From: Stutzerimonas xanthomarina
Lineage (GTDB): Bacteria; Pseudomonadota; Gammaproteobacteria; Pseudomonadales; Pseudomonadaceae
Length of the DNA stretch: 64,000 bases
NCBI RefSeq assembly: GCF_003935375.1
Contig: NZ_RHQM01000003.1
Coordinates: 124,001 to 188,000, forward strand
Reading direction: 5' to 3'
The translations under genes and the position numbers were made by a program. Below, piece after piece: positions 38,493 through 49,078 of this stretch. Each line of letters begins with the position of its first letter. The stretch's first letter is position 1. The notes beneath the pieces are model-generated. The model was not told the DNA's origin. It saw only the letters and a program-made list of their open reading frames with translations, and ran no database searches.

Positions 38493-40523
38493 TCAGACCC
38501 GGAACGCGCCGATCAGCTGCTGCAGGCGTCCCACCAACTGCGACAGCTCACGACTCGCCTGCTCGGTATGCCCGGCACCCTCGGCGGTACGCTGGCCGGC
38601 CTCGTTGATCGCGACGATATTGCGATCGATATCGTGCGCCACGGCTGTCTGCTGCTCAGCCGCAGCGGCGATCTGCTGGTTCTGATCGACGATCAGCCCC
38701 ACCGCGCCAAGGATGTTTTCCAGCGCCTGCTCGACCCGCCCCGACTGGCCAACGGTGTCTTCGGCCAGCGTATGGCTGGCATGCATGGTTTTCACCGCTG
38801 CGCCGACACCATTGTGCAGGCGAGCGATCATCTGCTCGATTTCCGCGGTGGACTTCTGTGTCCGCTGCGCCAGCCCGCGCACCTCGTCTGCGACCACCGC
38901 GAAGCCACGGCCCTGCTCGCCAGCACGCGCGGCCTCGATGGCCGCATTGAGGGCCAGCAGGTTGGTCTGCTCGGCGATGGTCTTGATCACGTCCAGCACC
39001 TGGCTGATCGCCTTGCTGTCGTCGGCCAACTGGTTGATCACCTGCACCGACTGCTCGATCTCGCCGGCCAGCCGCTGGATACCGCCGACCTGCGCTACCA
39101 CCAGCTCGCGCCCGCTGACGGTTTCCTCGTTGACGCTCTGTGCGCTGCCCACTGCTGCCTCGGCACTGCTGGCGACCTCCTGGGCGGTGGCGGACATTTC
39201 GTTCATCGCCGTGGCGACCTGTTCGATCTGCCCACGCTGCTCGGATACCGTCTGGTTGCTCTCACCGGAGACACTTTCGACCCGCTGTGCCTGGCGCTCG
39301 ACTTCGGCGACGGTCTGCCCGACTCGCTCGATCAGCTCGCGGATCTGCGCCACGGTGGTATTGAACACCTGGCCCAGCTCGCCAAGCTCATCTCGGCTCT
39401 GTACCTGATAGCGCGCGGTCATGTCACCGGCGGCGACCTTGTCCATGATCCTGCCGAGACTGTGCAGCGAGGCGCGCGTCGAGGCGTAGAAGCCTGCGTA
39501 CAGATACGCCACCAGGCACAGCACCACCGCCAGTGCCGAAAGCAGCAGGGTCATGAGCAGGCGCTTCTGCTCCAGCCGCTCGGCAAGCTCCACCTCGAGG
39601 AAACCGAGAATGGCGTCGTTCAGCTCGTAGGTCTTGCCCATCTGCGCGCTGATGCGCTCGTAGAACTGCTCCCAAGGCAGGTCCAGCGCCTCGGCCATGA
39701 TCACCTCGTCCTGCAGAATTTCGCTGCTCGCCTGCAGGGACTCACGACTGGCGGTGGCGAAGGCGTCGAGCCGGGTACGCGCGGCCTGGCTTGCGCCCAG
39801 GGCATCCTGCAACTGTGCGGCGTACTGCGCCTGCTGCTTTTCCAGTTCCAGCACGAGGTTGTCCAGCGTATTGCTGGCATCGGAGTTCAGGTAGCCCTGG
39901 CCGAACGTGTAGGAGCCCACCGCACGCCCCTCGCCGAGCGATGCGCTGATGGCCGGGGTTACCGTGGTCAGCAGCTCGGCCAACAGACGGACCTCACGCT
40001 CGAGATCCTGGCTGAGGCCAGACTGGCCGGCCACGAGCTTGATCATCACCTGCGACTGGCCCAGCAGGGACTCGGCCATGGCTGCCTTGGACTGCAACGA
40101 TTGCTCGGCCTGGGCGGCGTTCAGGCCGGTCACCAGCTCGTCGCGACGGGCATTGAATTCGGCCACCTGCTCGGGCGCATCGCCGACCGGCGCGAGCGCC
40201 TGCAGCTGCGCCGCAAGCTCGCTTTCGACGCGGTTCAGACGGGTCTTCAACGCTTCGACATTGCCGGTCTGGCCGATGATCGACTCGATATGCACGAGGT
40301 CTTTCCAGTCTTCCATGCTGCGCCGCACCTGCAGGGTCGAGCCAAGCAGCTCGAGGCTCTGCAGCTCGTTACGGGTACCGACATACGCCCGGTACGAGTC
40401 GCGCACCAGGTAGTAGTTGCTCAGCAGCATGGGAACGAAAAACAGGACGCTGACCAGGCTGAACTTCATGCCGAAGCTCAGGCGGTTCATGAACGCGATC
40501 GCGGGATACAACAGGCTATTCAC
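38493..40523 (-). CDS. Methyl-accepting chemotaxis protein with large periplasmic helical domain
   Basis: 676 residues from the GTG at 40523, chosen because GGGAG lies 7 bases before it; a GTG at 40559 is the longer option. TM1 (about 20-40), a 290-residue helical periplasmic sensor with few glycines, TM2 (about 318-340), HAMP ([15 protein letters not shown]) and an MCP domain with [20 protein letters not shown]. The sensor resembles the nitrate-and-nitrite-sensor type in helicity only; the ligand is unknown. Confidence 0.9.
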   Translation of the reverse strand: MNSLLYPAIAFMNRLSFGMKFSLVSVLFFVPMLLSNYYLVRDSYRAYVGTRNELQSLELLGSTLQVRRSMEDWKDLVHIESIIGQTGNVEALKTRLNRVESELAAQLQALAPVGDAPEQVAEFNARRDELVTGLNAAQAEQSLQSKAAMAESLLGQSQVMIKLVAGQSGLSQDLEREVRLLAELLTTVTPAISASLGEGRAVGSYTFGQGYLNSDASNTLDNLVLELEKQQAQYAAQLQDALGASQAARTRLDAFATASRESLQASSEILQDEVIMAEALDLPWEQFYERISAQMGKTYELNDAILGFLEVELAERLEQKRLLMTLLLSALAVVLCLVAYLYAGFYASTRASLHSLGRIMDKVAAGDMTARYQVQSRDELGELGQVFNTTVAQIRELIERVGQTVAEVERQAQRVESVSGESNQTVSEQRGQIEQVATAMNEMSATAQEVASSAEAAVGSAQSVNEETVSGRELVVAQVGGIQRLAGEIEQSVQVINQLADDSKAISQVLDVIKTIAEQTNLLALNAAIEAARAGEQGRGFAVVADEVRGLAQRTQKSTAEIEQMIARLHNGVGAAVKTMHASHTLAEDTVGQSGRVEQALENILGAVGLIVDQNQQIAAAAEQQTAVAHDIDRNIVAINEAGQRTAEGAGHTEQASRELSQLVGRLQQLIGAFRV

Positions 40524-40559
40524 ACGACGTCTCCCAATTTTATTGGTATTGGCTTGCAC

Positions 40560-40788
40560 GCAGTTGCAGCGCGCAGCAGGGCTCGTCAGAGAGTGGCTTC
40601 TGCCCGGGTTATACGGGATATCGGTAAGCGTTTTTGTAACTTAAGGTAATGGCCAAATGATGGCTCTTCGACAGGTATCAACCAGACGCTCGGCGAGGCG
40701 TCTGGCCTGCGGGTTACAGCGATTCGGCGGTGCCCCCACATACAGAGGCGTTATGGACGTCCATTAGCGGCGCCGCTGGCCAAAAGCC
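40560..40788. other. Intergenic region with three palindromes
   Basis: No gene is evident. It holds the 8-bp hairpin CCAGACGC / GCGTCTGG (40682-40705), TGGACGTCCA (40755-40764) and AGCGGCGCCGCT (40768-40779), all downstream of ampE on the minus strand and likely involved in ending that transcript. Confidence 0.35.
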
Positions 40789-41625
40789 TCAGGCGAGGAT
40801 CGTCCAGACTGCGATCACCGCATACCAGAACACCCGTGTACGTACGAGCAATGCCGCGATCCCGTCGAGCCTCGCGATGCCCGCCTCGCCGTCGACCGCG
40901 GGCGGCAGATCGGCGGCCAACGGACCGGCATCGGCCAACAGCCGCCGAGCTGGCACATCCCAGCTCAGTAACTCGTGCAGCAGCGCACGGTTGACCGCGA
41001 CGAAGTTGCCGACCAGCGCAAAACTGCCGAGCAACACCCGCACCGGCAACCAGTCGAAGGCATGCCGCAGCTGCTCAGCCCGCTCGCGCAATCCTTCGAG
41101 CTCAGTGTGCTCGGCGCACAGCGCCAGCAGCCGGTACGCCAGCGCCGCCATCGGCCCGAGCAGCAGGTACCAGAAGATCACCGCAAAAAAACCCTCGTAG
41201 CTCCGCCACAGCAGCCAGGACTGCACCGCTGCCAACAGGCTCGGCGGGTCCTGCGCCTGCAGGCCGGCGTCACGTTCGGCGGCCAGCGCGGCGGCTTCAT
41301 CATCTCCACGGCGCCAGGCGTCGCGGAACGCACCGAGTTCAGCCTTGGCATGGCCGCGGCCGAGGCTGTAGAGCAGCACCAGCAGATGCACCGGCAGGCT
41401 CAGCCACCCGTAGGCCAGCGGCTCCAGTACCAGCAGCACCAGGCCGAGCAGCAGCACCGGGAGCAACACCAGCAACAGCAGCGCCAGCCAGGGCGTCTGT
41501 CGCAGACGCGGGCTGGCCTCCGCCTGGCGCAGGCGCGTCAGCCAGGGGCTGTCATATTGCAGCCGGGGCCGCCAATCAGAGAACTTCTCCACCAGCAGCA
41601 CGAGCAGGATCACCAGAAAACTCAT
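40789..41625 (-). CDS. ampE: AmpE inner-membrane protein
   Basis: 278 residues with four to five hydrophobic segments (about 1-11, 47-68, 70-88, 144-165 and a C-terminal one). It begins MSFLVILLVLLVEKFSDW and has the family region RSYEGFFAVIFWYLLLGPMAALAYRLL. It is linked to AmpD in beta-lactamase control and cell-wall recycling, though its own activity is not defined. It starts 15 bases after ampD, so ampDE forms an operon. Confidence 0.93.
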   Translation of the reverse strand: MSFLVILLVLLVEKFSDWRPRLQYDSPWLTRLRQAEASPRLRQTPWLALLLLVLLPVLLLGLVLLVLEPLAYGWLSLPVHLLVLLYSLGRGHAKAELGAFRDAWRRGDDEAAALAAERDAGLQAQDPPSLLAAVQSWLLWRSYEGFFAVIFWYLLLGPMAALAYRLLALCAEHTELEGLRERAEQLRHAFDWLPVRVLLGSFALVGNFVAVNRALLHELLSWDVPARRLLADAGPLAADLPPAVDGEAGIARLDGIAALLVRTRVFWYAVIAVWTILA

Positions 41626-41640
41626 CGCCCTTTCCTTTCG

Positions 41641-42192
41641 TCAGCAGGTAATGGAAGCCGCACGCAGCCGCTGCCAGTCGAATGCCGGGCCGGGATCGGT
41701 CTTGCGCCCCGGCGCGATATCGCTGTGGCCGCAAACCCGCTCGGGGGTAATCGCTGGAAACGCGCCTTGCAGTATCCGGCACAATCCGATCAGCGCCTGG
41801 TATTGCGCCTCACTGAAGGGTTGGTCGTCGGTCCCCTCCAGCTCGATGCCGATGGAGAAATCGTTGCAGCCCTCGCGACCGTCAAAGCAGGACACGCCGG
41901 CGTGCCAGGCACGATCCAGACAGGAGACGAACTGAGTGATCGCGCCATCACGCTCGATGAGAAAATGCGCCGACACCTGCAGCTCGGCGATCTCCTCGAA
42001 AAACGGGTGCTCATGGCACTGCAGACAATTCTGGAAGAACTGCTGAACCTTGCCGGTGCCGAACTGCCCCGGCGGCAGACTGATGTTGTGGATCACCAGC
42101 AGGGAAATCTCGCCGGCCGGCCGCTGGTTGAAGTTCGGTGACGGGCAGTGGCGAACGCCCTGACACCAACCGGTAGCGCAATCCAGAATCAT
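41641..42192 (-). CDS. ampD: 1,6-anhydro-N-acetylmuramyl-L-alanine amidase AmpD
   Basis: 183 residues from the ATG at 42192 (the frame runs 27 codons further up). A cytosolic zinc amidase that removes the peptide from anhydromuropeptides, lowering the AmpR signal. Zinc ligands His35, His156 and Asp166 with Lys164 (GHSDIAPGRKTDPG) and Glu117 in IGIELEG are present. It has no signal peptide, so it is AmpD rather than AmiD. Confidence 0.94.
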   Translation of the reverse strand: MILDCATGWCQGVRHCPSPNFNQRPAGEISLLVIHNISLPPGQFGTGKVQQFFQNCLQCHEHPFFEEIAELQVSAHFLIERDGAITQFVSCLDRAWHAGVSCFDGREGCNDFSIGIELEGTDDQPFSEAQYQALIGLCRILQGAFPAITPERVCGHSDIAPGRKTDPGPAFDWQRLRAASITC

Positions 42193-42294
42193 CGTAGGGT
42201 CCGAGCTGACAACAGGCCCGCAGGCTAGCGCCTGCGAGACGCCAGCTGCAAGCGTCGCCACGGGCGCGGGCAATCCCGGTTACAACTGCTTTAA

Positions 42295-43023
42295 CTACTT
42301 GGCCGCTCCAGACAAGCGCCGCGCGGCGGCCTTTTCTTCCCGTCGCGACGCCAGCCGGTCGGCCAGCCGGGTCGGCTCCGGCAGGCGATAGCGCGTGACA
42401 TACCGCATCACCAGCTGCGGTGCGGTGACGATGCTGATCCGGTTACCCGGGGAAATGATCAGCGGCCGCACCTTGTCCTTGCTGCGCAGCACGCAGCCGA
42501 TCACTTCGCCGGTCTTCTTGTCGCGCAACTCGACCTGTGCACCGCGTGCCAGATCCAGCTCGTCGTGCGCCCCGGTGAGCAGCTTCTTTGCCACGCCGAT
42601 GGTGGGCAGGCCGGTCACCACGCCCAGGTGAGCAGCAATGCCCAGGCGGCGCGGGTGGGCGATGCCGTGTCCGTCGGAAAAGATCAGGTCGGGAACGGCC
42701 GGCAGTTCGCCGAGCGCCTGCAGCACCGCGGGTAGCTCACGGAACGAAAGCAGGCCCGGAATGTAGGGCATGTTCGTCGGAATTCGCGCCAGGCTGCTGC
42801 CGACCAGCTCCAGGGTATCGGCATCCAGCAGCACTGCCGCGGCGCGGGTGATAGTGCCGCCATCCTCGAAACCGACATCCACCCCGGCGATCAATCGCAA
42901 CGGTGGGAAGTCATCCTGCAAGCTCACCTGCGCCGCCAGGCTCTGCTGCATCGCACGCGCGGCGGCCGGACTGCCGTCCCAATCGCCAAAAGGGGCTGTC
43001 GGATACTGACTGCTTTCACTCAT
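42295..43023 (-). CDS. nfi: Endonuclease V (deoxyinosine 3' endonuclease)
   Basis: 242 residues from the ATG at 43023 (GGAGCGAAG upstream). It nicks DNA one base 3' of hypoxanthine after adenine deamination. Active-site blocks: IAGVDVGFE (catalytic Asp), YIPGLLSFRE (Glu and the wedge PYIP), and SDGHGIAHPRRLGIAAHLGV (Asp, His). The basic C-terminal tail is about 30 residues. Confidence 0.94.
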   Translation of the reverse strand: MSESSQYPTAPFGDWDGSPAAARAMQQSLAAQVSLQDDFPPLRLIAGVDVGFEDGGTITRAAAVLLDADTLELVGSSLARIPTNMPYIPGLLSFRELPAVLQALGELPAVPDLIFSDGHGIAHPRRLGIAAHLGVVTGLPTIGVAKKLLTGAHDELDLARGAQVELRDKKTGEVIGCVLRSKDKVRPLIISPGNRISIVTAPQLVMRYVTRYRLPEPTRLADRLASRREEKAAARRLSGAAK

Positions 43024-43180
43024 CTCTTCGCTCCTGTGCATCAGCGGTTCGACGCCGGGTCGCCGTGACGGTTCAGCCGCATCGCTTCAGGGAAGGCTGG
43101 ACAGATGCACGCAAAAATAGGACGCTCCAGCCGCCACACGGCAGATTTACCCTGTTACTCACCACAATAATTAGAATCGC

Positions 43181-44170
43181 ATGCCCAATCTCGCCTCGAT
43201 CCAGCGCGTCAGCATACTTGCCACCGAAGGGGTGTTCGCCTCGACACTCACCCAGGCCAAGGATTTCTTCCACATGGCCAGCCTGCGCTATGGCAAACAG
43301 CTCGGCCTTGACCTCACCCCTGCTTTCGAAACCCGTCTGGTCAGCCCGGACGGCAAGGCGGTCAGTACCTTCAGCGGTATCGCCATCGCCGTGGATAGTC
43401 CGCTGGACGACGCCGATATGGTGATCCTGCCGGCCTTCTGGGGAGATTTCGATGCGCTCTGCGCGCAGCATCCGGGTGTGATGCCCTGGTTGCGCGAGCG
43501 TCACGCTGCAGGCAGCGTCATCTGTGGCGAAGCCACCGGCGTGTTCTGGATGGCCCAGGCGGGCCTGCTGGAAGGCCGCGAGGCGACCACCCACTGGCGC
43601 TTTGCCAATGACTTCGTCGAGCGCTTCCCCGGTGTGGCTTTCAGCGCCGACAAGCACCTCACCGACAGCGACAACCTCTACTGCGCAGGCGGCACTACCT
43701 CGGCCTGCGACCTGTACATGTATCTGGTCGAGCGCTTCTGCGGCGCACACGTGGCCCAGGGCATGGCGCGTGACGTACTTTACGAGCTACAACGCAGTTA
43801 CAGCCCGGGGCGCTTGGGTTTCGGCGGGCAGAAGCTGCATCTGGATACGCGGATTCTGCAGATACAGGAATGGCTGGAAGCCAACTTCGCCGAAAAGTTT
43901 CGCTTCGAGGACGTGGCGCGGCAGCATGGCATGAGCATTCGCAACTTCATGCGCCGCTTCCAGGCAGCCACCGGCGACAAGCCGCTGCACTATCTGCAAC
44001 GCCTGCGGATCGAGACGGCGAAGAGCCTGCTCGCCACCACCGGCAAGAGCATCAAGACGATCAGCTACGAAGTGGGCTACGACGATGCCAGCTTCTTCGC
44101 CCGTCTTTTCCGCCAGCACACCGAGCTGTCACCCAATCACTACCGGCAGAAATACCGGCCGGAATCGTAG
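43181..44170 (+). CDS. GlxA-family transcriptional regulator (DJ-1/PfpI plus AraC)
   Basis: 329 residues. An N-terminal amidotransferase-like domain has Cys115 in VICGEATG; the C-terminal AraC domain has FRFEDVARQHGMSIRNFMRRF and TISYEVGYDDASFFARLFRQHT. It is of the kind that includes choline-derivative and carnitine regulators, but no metabolic genes adjoin it, so no target can be named. The ribosome site is weak. It is transcribed divergently from endonuclease V. Confidence 0.88.
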   Translation: MPNLASIQRVSILATEGVFASTLTQAKDFFHMASLRYGKQLGLDLTPAFETRLVSPDGKAVSTFSGIAIAVDSPLDDADMVILPAFWGDFDALCAQHPGVMPWLRERHAAGSVICGEATGVFWMAQAGLLEGREATTHWRFANDFVERFPGVAFSADKHLTDSDNLYCAGGTTSACDLYMYLVERFCGAHVAQGMARDVLYELQRSYSPGRLGFGGQKLHLDTRILQIQEWLEANFAEKFRFEDVARQHGMSIRNFMRRFQAATGDKPLHYLQRLRIETAKSLLATTGKSIKTISYEVGYDDASFFARLFRQHTELSPNHYRQKYRPES

Positions 44171-44273
44171 GGCAAACTCGGAAAAGCCATGCCTTGCTGA
44201 TGCAGGGCACCGTCTGGGCGCAAGAGCACGCCTACAAAGGCACAGCGTCAGCGGTCACGAGGAGGCAGTGCAG

Positions 44274-44298
44274 GCCGCGAAGAGCAGGTCTTCGCGGC
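44274..44298. terminator. Perfect hairpin between convergent genes
   Basis: GCCGCGAAGA / TCTTCGCGGC, a 10-bp perfect stem with a 5-base loop, ends 10 bases before the zapE stop. There is no T-run. Confidence 0.5.
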
Positions 44299-44308
44299 TA
44301 GGGTAATG

Positions 44309-45403
44309 TCAGGGCTTGTGCGGCCGCGACAGGTATTCGTGCGATTGCATTTCCAGCAGACGGCTCAGGGTGCGCTGGAATTCGAACTCCAGGCGACCAC
44401 CGGTATAGAGGTCCTTGAGCTCGACCTCGGCGGAGATGATGAGCTTGACGTTGCGGTCGTAGAACTCGTCGACAAGGTTGATGAAGCGGCGCGCCATGTC
44501 GTCCTTGGTGACACTCATCTGCTCGACATTGGCCAGCAGGATGGCGCCGAATATCTTGCCCAGTTCGATGTAGTCGTTCTGGCTACGCGGCCCGTCGCAG
44601 AGCTCGCGGAACTCGAACCAGGCCACATCGTTGCCGGTCTTCACCGCGCGAATTTCGCGGTTCTCGATCATCAGCGCGTCCTTGTCGACGACCCGGCAGT
44701 TCTCCGGCAGCAAGCTCTTGAAGCTGCGTTCCAGGCTCTGCTCGGCCTCGGCATCGAGCGGGAAGTGGAACAGCTCGGCCTGCTCCAGCGCACGCAGGCG
44801 ATAGTCGATGCCGCTGTCGACGTTGACGATCTCGGTGTGCTTCTTCAGCAGCTCGATGGCCGGCAGGAAGCGCGCACGCTGCAGACCGTCCTTGTACAGA
44901 CCGTCCGGCACGATGTTGGAGGTCGCCACCAGGCTCACGCCGTTCTTGAACAGCTCTTCGAGCAGCGTGGCAAGAATCATCGCGTCGGTGATATCGGAGA
45001 CGAAGAATTCGTCAAAACAGATCACCCGCGACTCGTCGGCGAAGCGCTTGCCAATGATGGTCAGCGGGTTCTTTTCACCCTTGAGGGTTTTCATTTCCTC
45101 GTGCACGCGCTTCATGAAGCGGTGAAAGTGCGTGCGCGTCTTCTGCTTGAACGGCAATGCGTCGAAGAAGGTATCAACGAGGTAGGTCTTGCCGCGGCCA
45201 ACGCCGCCCCAGAAGTAGATGCCCTTGATCGGCTCCTGCTGTTTCTTGCCGAACAGCTTGCCGAGCAGGCCGCTCTTGCTGCGATCGTCGGCCACCAGAT
45301 CGTCGTACAGACGTTGCAGGTGACGCACCGCATTTTCCTGGGCGGCATCGTGGAAGAAGTCAGGACGTTTCAGGTCGGCCTGATAGCGCTCAAGAGGGGT
45401 CAT
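44309..45403 (-). CDS. zapE: Cell division ATPase ZapE (AFG1-like)
   Basis: 364 residues from the ATG at 45403 (MTPLERYQ), the start I recall for Pseudomonas homologues. A TTG at 45481 with AGGAGG at 8 bases would add 26 residues and is well supported by its ribosome site. P-loop GGVGRGKT and Walker B VICFDEFFV mark the AFG1-type ATPase. In E. coli ZapE acts at the constricting Z ring. It is downstream of trpS on the same strand. Confidence 0.9.
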   Translation of the reverse strand: MTPLERYQADLKRPDFFHDAAQENAVRHLQRLYDDLVADDRSKSGLLGKLFGKKQQEPIKGIYFWGGVGRGKTYLVDTFFDALPFKQKTRTHFHRFMKRVHEEMKTLKGEKNPLTIIGKRFADESRVICFDEFFVSDITDAMILATLLEELFKNGVSLVATSNIVPDGLYKDGLQRARFLPAIELLKKHTEIVNVDSGIDYRLRALEQAELFHFPLDAEAEQSLERSFKSLLPENCRVVDKDALMIENREIRAVKTGNDVAWFEFRELCDGPRSQNDYIELGKIFGAILLANVEQMSVTKDDMARRFINLVDEFYDRNVKLIISAEVELKDLYTGGRLEFEFQRTLSRLLEMQSHEYLSRPHKP

Positions 45404-45528
45404 GGCGGAGTCTGGGTAGTGAAACGGGGCCGACACTTTAGCCGCGCCCTCGGTGGTTGGCAATTTACTCAGGTCGTTCAAGCGTCAGCCCTCCTGGGAC
45501 ACTCATTCTTGGAGATCGCCGCGAAGCC

Positions 45529-45557
45529 GCGGAACGCAGTCGCAGGGTGCGTTCCGC
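45529..45557 (-). terminator. Hairpin after trpS
   Basis: GCGGAACGCA / TGCGTTCCGC, a 10-bp perfect stem with a 9-base loop, lies 16 bases after the trpS stop on the minus strand. There is no T-run. Confidence 0.45.
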
Positions 45558-45572
45558 CCTGGCGGCAGCACG

Positions 45573-46931
45573 TCAGTCGACGAGCGTGGCCAGCGCCTCG
45601 CGTACCCGCAGCATGGCGGCATCGAGCGCTTCGGCGCTCTCATAATGTGGGCTGTCGGCGACGCATTCGTCGTCCAGCCACAGGGTGAATTGATCGCCTT
45701 CGTCCTCGCGAAGTTCCAGCGCATCCGGCCCGCCGGCAATCAACCGCTGGGTCAGGCTGCCGATCGCCTTCGGGTTGCTCAACGGACGGGACAGCAGCAG
45801 CTCCTCGCCGTCGGGCGCAAAGAAACGAAAGCGGAACGCGCCGTCGGCCTCGCGGAAGCTGGCGAAGCGCGCCACCTTGCTGGACTTCTTCTTGGCTGGC
45901 GCTGCACTTTTAACTTCGCTACGGAAGTTGCGCAGGCCCACCGCCTCGCGCAGCTCACCAAGGAACGGCGTGGCGATTCGGCGCGCCTTGGCCGCGCCCG
46001 CCTGGAGAATGTCCTCCAGCTCGGCGGGCTTGGTGATCAGCTGGTGATACAGCTCGCGCGCCTCGCCCAGCTCGTTGTCGAGCAGCTCGAACAGGCGCTG
46101 CTTGGCATCGCCCCAGGCCAGCCCGTCGAGCAGCTCCTGGCGGAACGCATCCTGCTGCTGCGCGGTGGCGAACGCCTGGTAGAGGGTGAACAGGTGCGAG
46201 CTGTCGGGGTCCTTCGGCTCGCCCGGCAGGCGCGAGTCGGTGACGATGCGTGCAATCGCGCCCTTGAGCTCCTTGGCGCTGCCGAACAGCGGAATGGTGT
46301 TGTCGTAGCTCTTCGACATCTTGCGCCCGTCAAGGCCGGGCAGCGTGGCGACGCCTTCCTCGATCACCGCTTCGGGCAGGGTGAAGAACTCACGGCCCTG
46401 ACCGAACAGATGATTGAAGCGCTGAGCGATATCGCGGGCCATTTCCACATGCTGGATCTGGTCGCGGCCAACCGGCACCTTGTGCGCGTTGAACATCAGG
46501 ATGTCCGCCGCCATCAGCACCGGGTAGCTGTAGAGCCCCATGGTCACGCCGGCATCCGGGTCCTCGCCGCTCTCGACGTTCTTGTCCACCGAGGCCTTGT
46601 AGGCGTGGGCGCGATTGAGCAACCCCTTGGCGGTGACGCAGGTGAGCAGCCAGGTCAGCTCGGGGATTTCAGGAACGTCGGACTGACGATAGAAGGTCAC
46701 GCGTTCGGCATCGAGGCCGCATGCCAACCAGGTCGCGGCAATCTCCAGGCGCGAGCGCTGGATACGCAGCGGGTCATCGCACTTGATCAGCGCGTGGTAG
46801 TCGGCCAGGAAATAAAAGGAATCGGCGGCCGCGTCGCGGCTGGCCAGGATGGCCGGGCGGATCGCGCCGGCGTAGTTGCCCAGGTGCGGCGTGCCGGTGG
46901 TGGTGATACCGGTCAGGATGCGGGTAGTCAT
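45573..46931 (-). CDS. trpS: Tryptophanyl-tRNA synthetase with C-terminal extension
   Basis: 452 residues. Class I synthetase: TGTPHLGNY stands for the HIGH motif and [10 protein letters not shown] for KMSKS, with the tryptophan-binding core between. Residues from about 345 onward form an extra domain of about 100 residues ([21 protein letters not shown], resembling a DUF1508/YegP-like strand repeat) that the E. coli enzyme lacks; I recall a similar tail in other Pseudomonas. It lies 49 bases after the hydrolase gene on the same strand. Confidence 0.95.
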   Translation of the reverse strand: MTTRILTGITTTGTPHLGNYAGAIRPAILASRDAAADSFYFLADYHALIKCDDPLRIQRSRLEIAATWLACGLDAERVTFYRQSDVPEIPELTWLLTCVTAKGLLNRAHAYKASVDKNVESGEDPDAGVTMGLYSYPVLMAADILMFNAHKVPVGRDQIQHVEMARDIAQRFNHLFGQGREFFTLPEAVIEEGVATLPGLDGRKMSKSYDNTIPLFGSAKELKGAIARIVTDSRLPGEPKDPDSSHLFTLYQAFATAQQQDAFRQELLDGLAWGDAKQRLFELLDNELGEARELYHQLITKPAELEDILQAGAAKARRIATPFLGELREAVGLRNFRSEVKSAAPAKKKSSKVARFASFREADGAFRFRFFAPDGEELLLSRPLSNPKAIGSLTQRLIAGGPDALELREDEGDQFTLWLDDECVADSPHYESAEALDAAMLRVREALATLVD

Positions 46932-46980
46932 GCAGTCATTCTCGATCGTTGAGCGCGGCGGAGAGAAGCAGGTTCGGGCA

Positions 46981-47607
46981 TCAAAGCCGCGGGGCGACCA
47001 GTTCCTTCAGTTCCACCAGCTTGCCATGAAAAAAGTGGCCGCATTCTGCCACTTTCAGCAGCTCATGGGGGTGCTGCAGCTGCGCGGAAAAGGTGTACAC
47101 GGACTCGGCATCGATGACCTCGTCCTGCTCCGGCTGGATGATCGTCAGCTGGCAATCGTCAGCCAACGACAGCTCGACGAGGCGCGACACTGCCGGCGCC
47201 ACCATCATCAGCCGCTGTACCGCCACGCCCTCCGCGTTCAAACGGTGGGCCAGGTTGCCGGCGACGAACCCGCCGAAGGAGAACCCCAGCAGCGTCAGCG
47301 GCAGCTCCGGATTCTGCTCGCGCAGCCAACGCAGCGCAGCCTCGGCGTCATCCACCTCGCCCTCGACCATGTCATGCGCGCCGGCGCTGCCGCCGACACC
47401 GCGATAATTGAAGCGCAGCGTGCTGTAGCCGGCGTCGCGAGCGGTGCGCTGCAGGGTCGAGACCACCTTGTTCAGCATGGTGCCGCCCTTGACCGGGTTC
47501 GGGTGGCAGATCAGCGCGAGCCCCGTCGGCTGCGATTGATCGAAGTACAGCGCTTCAAGGGTGCCGCAGGGGCCGTCGAGATTGAGGGGGGTTTCGCGTT
47601 TCAACAA
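46981..47607 (-). CDS. Alpha/beta hydrolase (dienelactone-hydrolase-like)
   Basis: 208 residues. The nucleophile elbow is GFSFGGFVA, the acidic residue lies in [12 protein letters not shown] and the His in [11 protein letters not shown], so the Ser-Asp-His triad is complete. Start codons are TTG at 47607 or 47604, with GGAG upstream; ATG is absent there. It resembles the small CocE/NonD-like hydrolases (PA4440-like). Substrate unknown. Confidence 0.85.
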   Translation of the reverse strand: MLKRETPLNLDGPCGTLEALYFDQSQPTGLALICHPNPVKGGTMLNKVVSTLQRTARDAGYSTLRFNYRGVGGSAGAHDMVEGEVDDAEAALRWLREQNPELPLTLLGFSFGGFVAGNLAHRLNAEGVAVQRLMMVAPAVSRLVELSLADDCQLTIIQPEQDEVIDAESVYTFSAQLQHPHELLKVAECGHFFHGKLVELKELVAPRL

Positions 47608-47745
47608 AGCAGGAACTCCGTGACCTTGGGACGAGTCGACTCGTCTTGCTAACTAGCTGCCAATAACCGCCGCCTCGCGTCGCGGTATACAGAGCAGGTA
47701 CGAGACGTTAACGTAAGCACAGCCGTTTATATAGAGGAAGGACTC

Positions 47746-48177
47746 GTGGAACAGACCCTCGCGACCTGGTTGCTCCCGATCGTCGGCCTGATCGCCGGCA
47801 TCGCCATCGGTTATCTGGTGGCACGCAGCAGCGCACCAAACCGCACACAGCGTCAGGTCGATGACCTGCAAGAGCGTTTCGACACTTATCAGAGTGAGGT
47901 GGTTACCCACTTCAACACCACCGCCAGCCTGCTGCGCAAACTGACCAACAACTATCAGGACATTCAGGATCACCTGTCCGACGGCGCCAGCCGCCTCGCA
48001 CTCGACGAACAGACCCGTCAACGCCTGATGGCCGCACTGCACAGCGAAGAGAACCACGGCACCCGTGAGCGTCTCTCGTCGCCGGCCTTCACCGAGCCGC
48101 CGAAGGACTATGCGCCCAAGGGCGACGACACCCCCGGTACCCTGCACGAGAATTTCGGCCTGAAAAGCCGTCACTGA
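47746..48177 (+). CDS. YhcB/ZapG family membrane-anchored coiled-coil protein
   Basis: 143 residues from the GTG at 47746 with GAGGAAGG upstream. One N-terminal transmembrane helix (ATWLLPIVGLIAGIAIGYLV) precedes a helical coiled coil (QRQVDDLQERFDTYQSEVVTHF) and a disordered tail. The DUF1043/YhcB family links envelope growth and division in E. coli. It is divergent from the hydrolase gene. Confidence 0.88.
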   Translation: MEQTLATWLLPIVGLIAGIAIGYLVARSSAPNRTQRQVDDLQERFDTYQSEVVTHFNTTASLLRKLTNNYQDIQDHLSDGASRLALDEQTRQRLMAALHSEENHGTRERLSSPAFTEPPKDYAPKGDDTPGTLHENFGLKSRH

Positions 48178-48229
48178 CCGATCCGCCTGGCGCAGCCGCT
48201 GCGCCAGGCACCGCAACCTCGCCCCGCCC

Positions 48230-49078
48230 TTACTGCCGCAAGCGCATCGACAGGTCCACCGCCCGCACATGCTTGGTCAGCGCGCCGATGGAGATGTAGT
48301 CCACCCCCGTTTCCGCCACGCTGCGCAGCGTTTCATCGCTGATGCCGCCCGACGCTTCGAGCTTGGCCCGCCCCCCATTGATGGCCACCGCGGTGCGCAT
48401 GTCATCCAGACTGAGCTCGTCCAGCATGACGATATCGGCACCTGCTAGTAGCGCCTGCTCAAGCTCGCCCAGACTCTCCACCTCGATCTCCACCGGCTTG
48501 CCCGGCGCGATGCGATGTGCAGCAGCAACCGCCTCGGCGATGCCACCGCAAGCGGCGATGTGGTTTTCCTTGATCAGGAAGGCGTCGTACAAACCGATGC
48601 GGTGGTTGTGGCAGCCACCGCAGGTAACGGCATACTTCTGCGCCAGGCGCAGCCCGGGTATGGTCTTGCGCGTATCGAGCAAACGTACACCGGTCCCGTC
48701 GACCATGTCCGCATAGTGACGACAGCGAGTCGCGACGCCCGACAGCAGTTGCAGAAAATTCAGCGCACTGCGCTCGCCAGTGAGCAGCGCCCGCGCCGGC
48801 CCCTCAAGATGGAACAGCACCCGGTCAGCCCCGACACGGTCACCATCGGCAACCTGCCAGTGAACCGCAACGCGTGGGTCGACTTGGCGGAATACGGCGT
48901 CTACCCATGCCGTTCCACTGATCACTGCCTCCTCGCGAGTGATGACCGACGCATGCGCCAGCCGCTCGACTGGAATCAACTGCGCGGTGATGTCGCCACT
49001 GCCGACGTCCTCGGCGAGCGCGCGACGAACGTTGGCATCGATTTCTGCAGATAGATCGGCAAGTGTAAGATTCGGCAT
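48230..49078 (-). CDS. nadC: Nicotinate-nucleotide pyrophosphorylase NadC
   Basis: 282 residues. It converts quinolinate and PRPP to nicotinate mononucleotide in NAD synthesis. The N-terminal region (GSGDITAQL) and the core ([50 protein letters not shown]) hold the Arg, Lys and Asp residues that bind quinolinate and PRPP. Start at the ATG 49078. Confidence 0.96.
   Translation of the reverse strand: MPNLTLADLSAEIDANVRRALAEDVGSGDITAQLIPVERLAHASVITREEAVISGTAWVDAVFRQVDPRVAVHWQVADGDRVGADRVLFHLEGPARALLTGERSALNFLQLLSGVATRCRHYADMVDGTGVRLLDTRKTIPGLRLAQKYAVTCGGCHNHRIGLYDAFLIKENHIAACGGIAEAVAAAHRIAPGKPVEIEVESLGELEQALLAGADIVMLDELSLDDMRTAVAINGGRAKLEASGGISDETLRSVAETGVDYISIGALTKHVRAVDLSMRLRQ

Noticed and set aside
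38568-40649. 693-codon open frame on the plus strand
   Set aside because: Antisense to the chemoreceptor gene; no motif, Leu/His/Asp-biased composition.
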